Shown here piece by piece: positions 51,131 through 63,156 of a DNA stretch of 64,000 bases. Numbering within the stretch: the first letter of the stretch is position 1; each line of letters begins with the position of its first letter. The position numbers were made by a program, and so were the translations under genes. The notes under the pieces were generated by a model. That model ran no database searches, had not been told where the DNA came from, and saw only the letters and a list, made by a program, of their open reading frames with translations. This DNA is from Pipra filicauda (lineage: Eukaryota > Chordata > Aves > Passeriformes > Pipridae): the NCBI RefSeq assembly GCF_003945595.2, contig NW_024103862.1, positions 558,001 through 622,000 on the forward strand, written 5' to 3'.

Positions 51131-51940
51131 CAGTTTTGATCTGTATAATAGATGGAGTGCAACTGGGAGACCCTCTAGACCTTTCTTTTCTAGATCACCT
51201 TTCTTTTATTTATGATTTCAATAAACCCATTGAGAAATATAAACATTAGAAACACTCTTCTCTGTAAGCTGAGGATATTCAGTTTTATATCTGTAGTGTC
51301 ACCAGAGGCCAGTTCTATCTTTGGACTGTACCACCCGTGCGCCCATCCCTAAAGCATAAAATTAAATAATGCTGCAGTATAAGACAGAGCAACAAATTTG
51401 GTCATTCTTTAGGAAAAATAGTTTTAAAAAGAGCGAGATATGATATTTCTAATTACCAGGAGAAGCAAAGAATACTGTTGGATTTCAGTAGTGCGAACTA
51501 CTGTACAGCTTGTATTCTGTGTATCAAAAAAAACCCCTCTGATATGAGAAATAGCTATTTCTTCTTGTTCCTACTACAAAATCATAAGAATCTCAGCAAG
51601 ATGGTACAGTATGGCAAAACGAGGATCTACAAACTACTCCTTATATCAGATATTTTTCTAATTCCTATGTATTTCTTTGTGTGTTTTCATATTTTGTATA
51701 CTTCCAGAAAAACACCTTTACATAGCTATAGATGCTCTCCTAACAAAAATTCTAGAATGGCACTGGGGAATTCATCCTTTTGCCAAGTCAACAACTACAG
51801 CAATATCCCAGAACGACACTGCAATTTAATTCTAGTTAATTTTTAAATCTTATTACCTCACAATAAATTATAAATATCAAGGGAAAAATAAGATAGTAAA
51901 AAACATGTGAGCCATGGACAATAACAGAGGAAACAACAAT

Positions 51941-51996
51941 GGATTTCTACAAAAGTGAAATGGAAAATGGACTTCTACAAAAGCAAAATGGAAATG
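51941..51996. repeat. two-copy tandem duplication, period 28 bp
   Basis: GGATTTCTACAAAAGTGAAA (from 51941) recurs as GGACTTCTACAAAAGCAAAA (from 51969), each followed by TGGAAA. A recent-looking local duplication with few differences. Confidence 0.9.
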
Positions 51997-53104
51997 TCTG
52001 AATGCTGTTCTGTAGTACAGTAGTTTTTTTAAGAAGAAGGGAAAATCTTGGTAGAATGTCTTTCCTTAGGTCTGGGTCAGTCAGAACATACACATTAACC
52101 CAATGCATGTCAACAGTCCTGTTGAATTCAATCATACACAATTCAAATGCACACAGTCCCTACTTCAGATGTGTTTGCAAATCAAAGCTGCTTGTAGTGA
52201 TATTAGGTAACATTCTTAAAATTGTCTGGATTATTTAAGGTCCCACAGCCTGAGACACCAAAATCTGCCCTGGAAAAAAACCCTCAGATTGTCAAAACAT
52301 TCAGAGATCCCCTGAGGCTTCAGCCCCAAAGAAGGAGCTTCTGTTCCCATTTAGAGCAGAGGGCAATTAAAAACCTTGGGAAAACTAGTGCAATAAGAAT
52401 TCACTTGGGGTTTCAAGAACTAGGAGACATTCATGGAGGGAAGCTTGGGCACTTACCTCTACTCAAATGGGTAATTCCTCTACCATGTGCATAGTCTGTA
52501 GCAGTGCATGCTCTTCCGAAAGTATTTTATCCCAGTTTTTCCATTACTGAAAAGCTAGAGAGAAAAGGACTTTCAGTGGAACAAGACCCAGAAAGCTAGA
52601 GCAAATTTCAACAGAAAAAGATGTGAGCTTCGGATATCTTTTGTACTTCTTTGAGAGCAAGGTCTTGCATATGGATCTGTTATGTCCCTGAAGTACCTTC
52701 CCAGTGATGGTTTTTTGGGGTGTGGTACATGGACACAGCTGCAAAATTTCTGGCTTTCTGCACCTGGGATGCAGACTTCATTTCACCTTCACACCTCTCA
52801 ATCATAATCCAGCACAATGAGACTAAACTAACTCGGGAAACTGACTCAGATCTTAGGACCAAGTATTCTAAGTTGTTTATTCTCTGTGGCAGCACGGAGA
52901 TTGCTTGGCTCAGACTTACTAGCAAAAAAAAAAGGTGGGTTTTGAGCAGCAGTTTTGTGACTCTGCACTAAATGATGAGCTTAGGCACCTTAAAAAATAA
53001 TTTTTTTTGGAGATAGTACTACTTCCCTTGGGCTAATTATATGAAGAAGAGTCTGAATTTCTTTTGCTCTGATTCTTCCTCTGACTTGAGAAAAAAAATA
53101 ACTG

Positions 53105-53146
53105 TCATCTCATGCATTATATTTAAATATCCTTTGCATGAGATGA
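53105..53146. repeat. perfect inverted repeat, 12-bp arms, 18-nt loop
   Basis: TCATCTCATGCA (53105-53116) and TGCATGAGATGA (53135-53146) are exact reverse complements around an AT-rich loop. Function unknown. Confidence 0.85.
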
Positions 53147-53279
53147 ATATAAAATGAATAAAATAACCTAAGTCTGAACTAAGTCTTGTCATGCTGTGTG
53201 TCACACACCTTTGGTACCTTCCCTCTCATAAGAAATGGAATGAATTTCTATTTTTATTTCTGATATTTTAACTTTGTTA

Positions 53280-53303
53280 ATACAGTTGCTAAAGCAACTG
53301 TAT
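53280..53303. repeat. perfect inverted repeat, 10-bp arms, 4-nt loop
   Basis: ATACAGTTGC (53280-53289), loop TAAA, then GCAACTGTAT (53294-53303). A tight hairpin of unknown function. Confidence 0.85.
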
Positions 53304-53599
53304 GGAACTGGACATTTCAGCACATTAAGGAATAAGTCAGATGAAGTATTAAGGTGGTGGGTTGTTCTATGTCTTAAACAAGTGAGATTAATATTTAATT
53401 TCTTGTAACTTAAATACAAACGTGTGTATGGATGATCATCCATGTAAGGACAAGAGTCTGCTCTTGATGGAAGAAGTACTGCAAAATATCTTTTGTCACT
53501 TGTATTGAAAAGCATTGACCGAGTAGCTTGGTGAGAAATATGGTAGAAGACAATCCATATTGTCTTTTAGTGACCTTAGAAGAATTTCTCTACGCAAGT

Positions 53600-53624
53600 A
53601 CACATGCACACATACACACACACA
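53600..53624. repeat. short (CA)n microsatellite, interrupted
   Basis: CA repeats with TG and TA interruptions. Simple sequence. Confidence 0.85.
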
Positions 53625-53824
53625 TTTTTAATTAGTCTGCTAAATTACTAAGCTCTAGATTGTCCCTGAGGACCACTGCATGAGTAGTTGATTTGGACTA
53701 GCTTGTAGCATTTAGGAAAGTTGTGACCTTGTTTTCTTCTACTTCTCTTCTACCTTTCCTTACTGAAATAGGTAAAATATCAACCAATTCTACCCTAGAT
53801 AGAGAAATATTCTCAACTTGACTT

Positions 53825-54379
53825 TGCTGGTTTTGGCTGGGGTAGAGTTAATTTTCTTCATAGCAGCCAGTATGGGGCTATGTTTTGTGCTTATGTTGAA
53901 AACAGTGTTGAGAACTCGGGGATGACTTAGTCACTGTTGAGCTGTGCTTACACAGCTTCAAGGCCGTTTGTGCTACTGATCCCACACTGACGGTGAGGGG
54001 GCTTGGGGTGCACGAGGAGTTTCAAGGGGACACAGCTGGGAGAGCTGCCCCCAGCTGACTAAAGGGATATCTTACACCTTATGGCACCCTGCTCACCGTA
54101 TAGAGTTGGGCGAAGAAGAAGGAAGGGGGGGATGTTGAGAGTGATGGCGTTTGTCTTTCCAAGCCACCATTAAATGTGATGAAGCCCTGCTTTTCTGGAT
54201 ATGACTGAACACCTGCCTGCCCATGGGAAATGGTGAATGCATCCCTCGTTTTGAATTGATTGAGTGTGCAACTTTTTCTTTACCTGTTAAACTGTCTTTA
54301 TATAAGCCCACAAGTTTTCTCACTTTTGTGAGCAGGTGGCTGCATGGGTCTGAGTTGCAGCTGGGCATAAATCATGACA
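53825..54379 (+). mobile_element. solo avian endogenous-retrovirus LTR
   Basis: The element begins TGCTGGTTTTGGCTGGGG and ends ATCATGACA, so it has the TG...CA ends of an LTR and is about 555 bp. Blocks I recognise from avian ERV LTRs are 'gagttaattttcttcatagc', 'agtatggggctatgtttt', 'gtgatggcgtttgtcttcc'-like, 'gaacacctgcctgcccatgg', 'gttaaactgtctttat' and 'acaagttttctcactttt'. The TATA region near 54090-54105 is degraded. No internal retroviral sequence lies on either side, which points to a solo LTR left by recombination between two LTRs. I could not identify a clear target-site duplication. It shares its U3 box with the minus-strand LTR at 49420-49835. Confidence 0.9.
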
Positions 54380-57300
54380 ATGATTCTCAGCTTTCATATC
54401 TCTCACCCATCCCTCCCTTAAATTGCATTTTTAAAAATGACTTTTCCTTTCTATAACCTTCTTTTGCCCTTTCAACTAATACAAATGAAACAGTATTAAA
54501 CCAAAGTTTTAAGCATACATTAATAAGGTGGATCAATTATCAGAGCAAGAAAGCTAGGAACTGTTGCATAAGCCCTGGCTCATAATAATAGATTGATGCT
54601 CACAGATATTCCAACTGTAGTTTTGGATATAACTTCCTAAGGTAGATGTATTCCTCTTCACAGCTCCACAGGTATGATCTATTGGCTGGTCCTAATGTGT
54701 GTTGAGTACCATACTCAGAAATATGATGTGGCTTCTTTCTGGTCGTCATGTCTGTATTTCTTCCCATGGAAACTAGGATCTAGGAGAAGACAGCAAGAGG
54801 ACTTGTTCATTCCTGGATCTTGCTCTAACACATATTTGGACTCACAAACTGGAAAGTACTCTGAAGGCTTGCAGTTTAAATACAACACCAGTGAGCATGA
54901 CGAGCTTTCATAGACCACAACGGTGTCTCTACCCAAAGTTTCACAAACCCTTTCCTAACCCAAACTAGCAAGACATGGGGCTGCAGACACATGTTGTCCC
55001 TTGGCTCTTCTCCCCACAAGTTGGCAGGTGAAGCTGCCTTCTCCTGGGCTGCTGGGACAGAAGGCCTGGGGGTACAAAGCACAACAAAAAGTGTGTCACA
55101 GGGGATGGACCATGCAATGGATGGACATGGCAATTTGACACATTTTGAAGATTCTTGACATTCTGAATATAAATCTGTATCTCCAAAGGTTGGTTCCTGT
55201 TAGGAGGTCTATGGCAGTAGTCCCCTTGGCAAAATGCTTCTAAAATAATTGGCAAAGACTTCTTAAAATAAGCAAGATTGAGACAGCTATCCTCTTGCAA
55301 GTTTTCTTTATGGGCAATCTTTGTGAGGTTTTCCTGTTTTATTCATCTTCATCTTTGGTGATACTGTAAAGGCTGGAGAAGTAAAGAAAGGAGTATATAC
55401 CTCCAATTTTTATCCCACTGCTTCGAATAATTTCTCACAGACCAACTACTTCATTTCAGCAGACTCAGTTCAGGTCTTACAAAAATATGACTTTTAGCAG
55501 CCGAGAACTTTTATTCCTTATAACAGTTGACTCTTAAATTCCTTTTTGCAACAATAATATGGAATATTTAACTGGTTTGCCCATTCGAGAGCTATCTCTC
55601 CATATAAAAAACAGTTGCCTGTTTGTATATATAGGTGTGCATATATGTATATAAATTAGAAAGCTGCAGCTCAGAATAACAGCTTTATGTGCACTTGGAT
55701 TACTAGATCTAAATCTTTTACATATAAATATCTTGTGGGTATTGTCATACTAAATGTTTAATACATTCTGGAAACAGCTAGTGCTAAAATGAATAGTATA
55801 TAAAGAGAAATACGTCAAGTTACACTTTAAAAATAAAGTAATTACTTCCTATCATTAGACACGATTACTTTGTATATCAAAGCAGTGTGCCACACTTGTA
55901 TTTTCAAAACTAGTTTTATTCTTACCATAAGGTTACCAAGAAAAAGGAAGTATAAGTGCATGATAACTATCCAGAGGTTTTATCCACACCTGTATTCTTA
56001 CATCAAAGTGGGTTCTATTTTTCAAACTCATTTCTCACTAATGCAAATCCAAATTTCAAATTCATTAGAAATGAAAGGAAGCATTTTATTTTCAGCCTTG
56101 AAGAACTTTGTCTTTAACTAATATTAAAAATTTTTAACTAAGCAAGATACATACTTAATTATTTAAAACGAGGAAACTAGTCGGTGGCCACAAAAGGAAC
56201 TCATTTTCCCATAGCACATCAGAATAAAATTTTTTTAATTAATTCATAATCAGTGTAGCATTCCTGTCTAAAAGAAGTTGGCAGATTTTTGTTTATAGTT
56301 TCAACAAAGAGCACATGTTGTTTTCATCAAAGGCTCCTCAACACGTAAAGCCAGACAGTACAGCAGATGCCACTGCGTCTTAATATTGAATTTATATTTT
56401 GAAATAAAAGATGAACTTTGGTTACACATTCTTTTGTGTCAGAAATCATCCCTAAGCTCTTCCTCTGAGTCTCCCCTTCCTAGCCCTCCTAGCGAGGCAG
56501 CAGTGCTCACTGTGGGCCTGTCCCACTTAGCGCTTGCTTCTTGATATGCATATGAGTCACCACCACCTAAAGAAGCTCATTTTGATATTAGGAATTGGTA
56601 CTACAGGCCATTTAAAAGAGAATTATATGACAACCTATCCTACAAACAGAGAAGGAGTAGTAAAAAATGTACAGTATTGTGTATTCCCTCACAGACTTTA
56701 GGAAGACTGATGAAAGTACTATTCAATGTTTATTCATCTGGGACTTTTTAAACCAAAACAATGTCATTTTCCCTATACCATCCATCCAAAGGACACTGGA
56801 AAGAGAGTGTAGAAATAACATATGGTCAGATATTTTTCCAAGTACACTCTAAATACTACACTATACCACCTCAAGATTTACTTTGGACAGTGGTAAATAT
56901 TACAATTTGGCCTAAAGGTAAGAGAAGTGATGGTAGGGATGTTCAGTGTGAAAGAGCAAGGTGAAAGTTAATTATGTGTCTTGTTTGATCTGCAGATCTC
57001 ATTGAGATTTCTTCTTTTACTTCTTGCAAGTCAAAACTGATTATACACTGCTTTGTGAATTGATGAAGTCTTGGACCACAGCACAGCTGACAGTCAGGTG
57101 GCCAATGCTGTCACAAACAGTCAGCTGCTACAAACACCCTGTAATTCAGGGTGGAGTTGGGTCCAATGCAGGATTTTTTTCCAAAGTTACCACTTTCCTC
57201 CTTCTATTCTCCCCAGGCCCCAAACACGTGACTTAGACAATATGTGTGGTTGTGTTTTCCTTTACTTCTTCTTCCTGTTGTTGTTGCCTCAAGGAGTAGG

Positions 57301-57789
57301 AGACATTGCTTCCTCTCTCTCTCTCTGATCAGAATTCCCTCCAAAGCTGCATTTTCTGAAAACTGTCTCTTGCCTTCCTGCCTATCTTTGAGGTCTCCTA
57401 TTCCAGCCTCCTTTCTTAGTTCACCAAGAATCCCCTTGATGTGTACTCAATAATGTTGTCAGAATGTAGTCATAGGCATTAGACGATGGCTCCAGAAGGT
57501 GATCATCTGCCCAGAGGTGGGACACTTGCGCCAAGAAGAGGCAACATCCACTTAAGGTGTCAGGAAATTAAGCATGTAATTAGAGGGGGCCCATTTCTCA
57601 ATTTTCCTCTGTTTCTCTCCCTTTTTTTTTCCAAAATACAGTCCTGAAGAGTGTATTGTACTGACTGAGGAGAAATAGAGAGCACATCTCACTCTCTCTC
57701 TCCAAGCAAAACGATGATAATCAGCAGTTCTGCTGCTCCCTAAAAGTACTTACTTGAACAGAGGTATGGCACTGGCTGGGTTGCCTGTT
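54380..57789. other. AT-rich non-coding DNA
   Basis: No gene or transposon is recognised. A (TA/TG)-rich patch lies at about 55620-55655 and a short (CT)n at 57312-57326. Overlapping frames at 54876-55300 (minus) lie in a GC-richer patch and lack domains. Confidence 0.55.
57312..57326. repeat. short (CT)n microsatellite
   Basis: Seven to eight CT units. Simple sequence. Confidence 0.85.
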
Positions 57790-57925
57790 TTCTGAAGTGT
57801 TAGAATGTGTTAGCACTGTGCTGGGTAAGCATTCTGCTAAATAGATAAACCAAGATACAGAAAATGTTCAGGAACTTGCCCAAGGCCATACGTCAATTCA
57901 ATAACAATGCTGGGAATTAAAAACA
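57790..57925 (-). mobile_element. ancient MIR/L2-like remnant
   Basis: The plus strand reads 'atagataaaccaagatacag', 'aaaatgttcaggaacttgcc' and 'caaggccatac', closely following the antisense signature of MIR and L2-type elements (acagatgaggaaactgaggc, then gttaagtaacttgcccaagg, then tcacac). 'tgctgggaatt' sits at the expected distance where the family has 'gctgggattcg'. The left part (about 57790-57840, 'tagcactgtgctgggtaagc') fits the family less well. The element is on the minus strand and highly diverged. MIR and L2 share this 3' segment, so I cannot say which it is. Confidence 0.55.
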
Positions 57926-60900
57926 AGGTTGAAGTTTTTCAAAGAGAAATACTTTCTCACAGGGAAAGAAGGTCTTTATCAACAGTCCTGGGGAAAGTGG
58001 GCAATTGTGAGCTCTTGAAGTACTTTATTTTTTGCAAAGCCATTCCTGAACAATGCTCAACTTTTAAAAATGGCTTGTTCCAGAACTGGAAATTATTAGC
58101 TAAAAGTGGAAACATTGATAATCTGTTCAGATGTATTGTGGATAAAAAAGCAACATCTCCAATGATTCTCAGTCACTTAGTAAATACAGCACAACCTGAA
58201 AATCTTGAAGTTTTCATGGAAATACATTGTTATTGGTGTGTTGTGCTTTGGGGTTATTTTTTAGTTTTTATTTTTCCCAAGAGCATGGCTTAAAAACACA
58301 GAGGTTACCTTCTGGCTTGACCCAAGAAGAGGACACAGGAACGTGTTTCCACTGGATGCATATGTGGCCTCAGCAGAGGTAGTTGGAGTTTGTCCTGCCC
58401 AGTCCCCTCTGCCATCGTTTAAGCTTCCAATTTCTACCCTACACATGAAACTCAAGCATTCACCCCCTTACTCATCCAGTTTTTAACAAAGAAATTATAG
58501 ATGCTTGTGTTCATCATGGCTACTTCATCAAGAATATATTAGGGAAAAGGCCAAATCCTTACCTGTGGTAAGTGTGTTTATACAATGAGCTCCAATAGCC
58601 AGAGCATCAGGCATCTGCTCTAGTGTTGCTGATGCTGCATGTGTAGTGCTGAGAGAGAGAACGTATCACAGTGTCTTCTTTCATTTTGGGACATCTCAGG
58701 AGACCCATCACCTTATGAAGCTGACAAGTTCTCCCAGCCATAAGAGGCTGTTCCAGACAGATGTTTGACAGGCACAGCCACAGCTGTAGAGCTGTTAGCT
58801 GGTAGGGAAAACCTCTGCCTCTGAGAGAGGCCAGTTGCTTCTGATGTGATTTCCCTCCAACATGAGAAGAGGTCTGTCTCCCTGGTAAAGCTAATGACAA
58901 CACTTTGTGACTGGATTGACGGTGATTTAGAGTTTGTCTTTCTACTAAGATGCCATGTAAATACAGCCAGAGCCTTCATCTCTCTCCAGTTTTGTATATT
59001 CACAAAAGCTCTGGGTGAAGGAGCTTATCAATTTTAGAGAAATATTTTTATTTTTTTAAAGGTAGAAAAACTTCTGAAATTGCAGGACATTTAGTTCCAT
59101 TTTAAATTAGGAGTTTTAGACAGCATTCCTAACTAACTATAGTTGTAGTAACAGGCTTAATCCATTTAAAGCATGAAACAGAGATGCATTTCTTATAATT
59201 GAAAATAAATTACTGAACAAGTTTTATAGTAAATATAATTCAGTTCAACACTATGGTTTAATAAAGAAGTAGCAAAAGAAATAATTTAGTAAACATATAG
59301 ACTTTGCAAAGGTAGTCTCATCACTGGCACAAATGCCTTTGCATAAGCTTTGTTGTGTCAATTATACTTAGACAATTATAATGGCCATTTTTTTTCCTTT
59401 CAGTGTTTGTTTTACTGCACAGGGCCATGCTTTAGTGTCTATCATATGGATTATGTCATTTCCCTCACAGAAATGTTCTGACAGACACTCAGAAATATCA
59501 CACCTCCATCCTGGATTGAACCTCTCTGTCCATGTCATCTACACCACGCAATGAGTGGGCTGATCATGTAAGAGGAGACAGTTCTGCCTATTTGCATGGC
59601 ACATTATTTTGTTCTCAAATGCTCATACAGACAGTTTCTGTGAACTAGAACAAAGTATTTCCTGACCTTCATAAAAAGTCAAACCTCCAGCACTTTGGCC
59701 TTTATGGCAACGGCACTCTTCCATGTACGGTATGTAGGACAAAGTAAGAAAGATTTTAGGGACAGAAATTCTATTTAATATTGTTAATGAGTCATTCATA
59801 GCCGTAAGAACCCTACTTTCATTCAGAATTTATATATTGGGGTATTCTTTTGTGTTCAGAACACTGGATAAAAACACATTTGTCATTTTAAGAGATTATG
59901 CAGACACTGAAGACATAAGGCATTAGCTTTTCAAGAATGCAACCCTCTTTGGGTAAGATATTTTGTATAGCATGTATATTAGAGAAATGGTTTGGATGGG
60001 AGATGGAAGAACAAATGGATGACAAAACTTCTGGTATTGACTAAAAATAACAGCTTCTGCCTCTGTTATGGTTCAAAACTACAGCTGGCCCTGTGACTTT
60101 CCTTACTACACACCAGTGGATACTACAATGAAAGAAGTTTTTTTCAGAAAGGAATATGAGATGAAAACAATGGTGAAAAACAGTGGTGTGGCCTGGTGAC
60201 TTCAAGAAAGGGTCTTTTATTTTCTGAAATCTTACTGGTTCTATAAAGTGAAAGAAAAGCGAGAAGATTTCTGAGATAATATTTCTAAAAAAGCATGTAC
60301 ATATCCACATTTCTCAAACTGTGTCTACTTCAAATTTTTCCTTTAATAAAACCATCCCTGTGCATTGTTGTTCACATTCTATAGCAAACAAGTAGATGCA
60401 GTGAAAAACTTGAGTCTTTCACAATAACAAAATTGGCAACCAGATTTATCTGAAAGAATTTGACTCAGAGGGAGCACAACAGTGTCACTCAAAGGTATCT
60501 TACAGAATGTTATTTTTCAGAATAAATACTTTTAAAAAATGAATCAGGATCATAATGTTCCTAGCTTTCAAGTAGAATCTGACCTGTAAGGAAAAGAGAA
60601 ATTAGTTTATATGAGTAAAATATAATAAATGGTGTTTCTTTAAAATCAAAAGGGCCTTCTGGATAAAATTTGGGTGTTTATACATAAAACTGTACTAAAG
60701 GACAATTTATACAATAGGATTTGGGCAGAGTGCACTTTCCCTGGAAAGCCAGCATAGCAACAGGAAAACACTTCTCATAAGGGGCATACCCAGGCTATAA
60801 ATGTTTATTGTGTTATTGACAATTATCTGTTTAAGACTGGGATTACTCAATGAGTAGTTCAGAAAATACTGCATTATGGTTTAATTGCTTCAGTATCTAA

Positions 60901-63156
60901 TTCATTTTTAAAATACCCTGTAGATAAAGAAGATAGCAAAATAGTGGATGCATGTTTATGAATGGAAATTTTGCTCTAACTGCCTTCCTCTCATAGAGGT
61001 GCTTCATGTTTGGTTCAATCAAAAAAATGTCTGTAGTTGTCCCTTCTTTTCCTCATATCTAATTAACACATTTGAATTTTAGCTAAAAAATTAAGATTGT
61101 GAATTCACTGCCCTAACAAAGTGATAGTAGGTGATATTTGTTCAATCTTTTTGTATAAATGACAACTAACTTACAAAGACTAACAAATATTAATGTTAAT
61201 ATTGTGGCAACATATGAAATGCCTTTGATCTCAGAGGTATCACCACAAGAGAGCCAGCAGTTGTTCTAAAGCTTCATGGAGAAAAGATATTTCCTTTACT
61301 GTTAAAGAAAATTATCTTGTGAATGGGTATTCTACAGATTTAGAAGTCTTATTAGGTAACCTAGTTTTATTCCCAAACCAAGGAAGAACCATTTCCTGTA
61401 ACAAATTTTTCAGTGTAAAATTTAATTATCAAGTCATTGGCTTCTATAACTTCTCTTGCGACTATTCCAAAGACTAATAAGATTTATCAGTCAAGAAGCT
61501 TTACATATATTCAGACTATATTTTAGGCCATTACACCTAATTCTAATGCACTAAATAATTTCTTATGAAGGGCTGACCCTCTGAATACTGTGGACCAGTA
61601 TCATCTTGCACTTAAATCATACACTTTTAAGTTTTCTAGCCTATCACCATAACAGAGACTATTCTCCCACCCCCTTTTCAGTTTTTAATTTATTTCTATT
61701 AGATTGTGGAGGTAAAAATGAGAAATCTTTCACTCAAAGGATCGGTTGCAGAAATCAAGGGTTCCTAAGCATGTTTCCATCTAGAGAGGCAAAGACCCGG
61801 TAAGTATTTGAAATATGAAAAAATCATTCTTAGGAAACATATACGGAAAGGCAATTATGAGGATGTAGTTGGGTTAGAAAACATAGCATGACTCTACTTC
61901 TGCTCTCTGCATTTGCCAATATCTTCCTGATAAGGAGGTGAGGCCAGTATAAGGAAAGAGTCATTGCCTCTTTCCTCTGTGACAAGACACTCCTATCTAT
62001 GAAGCACTAAATTAAAACAGACTTTTAGGTATGTATTCATGGCTAATGAACAGTCTATAAAGGCAATATGTTCTTCCCTTTCAAATCCCTCCTTAAAGGA
62101 CACTTAGTGCTAATTATTTGTGTTATTATAGTACCTAGCTATCCCAATAATAAATTGGGTGTTTCTTGTAGTAGGTGCCTTATTTGAACATTTCCCACTA
62201 TAGAAAATATACTGTTGAGGTATGAGACATGACAGTAAATGGAAGTGGATCGAGTACAGGGGCAAATACAATAATGTTTTACAAATTAACAAGTTTCTTG
62301 AATCAGGTTTTTTTGACCTTTTCATCACAAACTGTGTTATGGAATTTTACAAAGAAGAGCACATTAGAAAAATCCCAAAACCCATTTCATTTTAATGGCA
62401 TTTCAGATCTTGAAAAGGTTCACAATTCAACTGGTAGCATTAACAAAGCTACCTGAGACCTAACACGGATACAAACTTCATCCTCCTGATTTCCATGGCC
62501 CAAGGAGATGTCTGTCGGGAAAACCTGTCCTCCAAAGTCCCTTTCAGAGCAGGGTCCTCTCAGACGTGGTAGTCCCAGAGCTCTCAGTGCCTGTGAAATT
62601 AGTACAGCTACTACTGGATTTGTTTTAAATTAGGAATTCAGGAATTCCTCAGTCCACAAATCTAGGGTTACCCAGAACTACATAGTGTCCCTTAACACTG
62701 AAGACCCTTGGTCTGTTTGGACATATTGATCTTTTCTGCCAAAATGCTTTCCTCTTCAATAAATTGGAAAGGAGGAGAAAGAAAACCCATTGTACTATTT
62801 CTATTTTAAAATACTATCCATTGGCTTAATTGCTATTCAGATTGAATAATTTGGAGCACAGTTAAAAATCAATAGTATGAAACAGAGGAAAAACTTGAAC
62901 ATTTTCAGCCACCCTACTATTTTCTTTCATCTAACAGATAATCCTATCAACAAAAAAAAAGAAAGTGCAAAATTTTTGGCACCACTAATTATAATTCTTT
63001 CAATTTTTTAATTCACGGTGAATCATACGAACAAGAATAATTGACAATCGGGGACTTATATGTGCCAGATTTGAACAATTTGCATCCATTTCAGGAAAAC
63101 AGTTATGCATGTACCTAAATTTCAGTCAGCTGAAGAGTCCAAAGCATAGCAACTTT
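57926..63156. other. AT-rich non-coding DNA
   Basis: No gene or transposon is recognised. The 128-codon frame 57907-58293 starts in the old MIR/L2-like remnant and shows no domain. Frames at 58607-59003 (minus) overlap each other and others and are read as chance. Confidence 0.55.

Larger units (their letters stand above)
49836..51190 (-). mobile_element. CR1 LINE internal fragment (ORF1 end, ORF2 start)
   Basis: Read on the minus strand, the fragment gives the end of CR1 ORF1 (an SGNH/GDSL-type esterase) followed by the start of ORF2 (AP-type endonuclease). It is cut at its 3' side by the junction with an LTR at 49835, so the reverse-transcriptase domain and the CR1 3' end are missing. The 5' side fades near 51190. 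Several frameshifts and in-frame stops make it non-functional. The two coding remains are listed separately. Confidence 0.92.
51191..53824. other. AT-rich non-coding DNA
   Basis: No gene is recognised. It contains a 28-bp tandem duplication (51941-51996) and two clean inverted repeats (53105-53146 and 53280-53303), plus a short (CA)n. The 122-codon frame 51478-51846 plus has no domain. Confidence 0.55.

Noticed and set aside
50715..51215. Longest plus-strand frame outside the right edge (166 codons).
   Set aside because: It is antisense to the CR1 ORF1 esterase remnant on the minus strand and has no domain of its own.
57907..58293. 128-codon plus frame.
   Set aside because: Starts inside the MIR/L2-like remnant, no recognisable domain or splice context.
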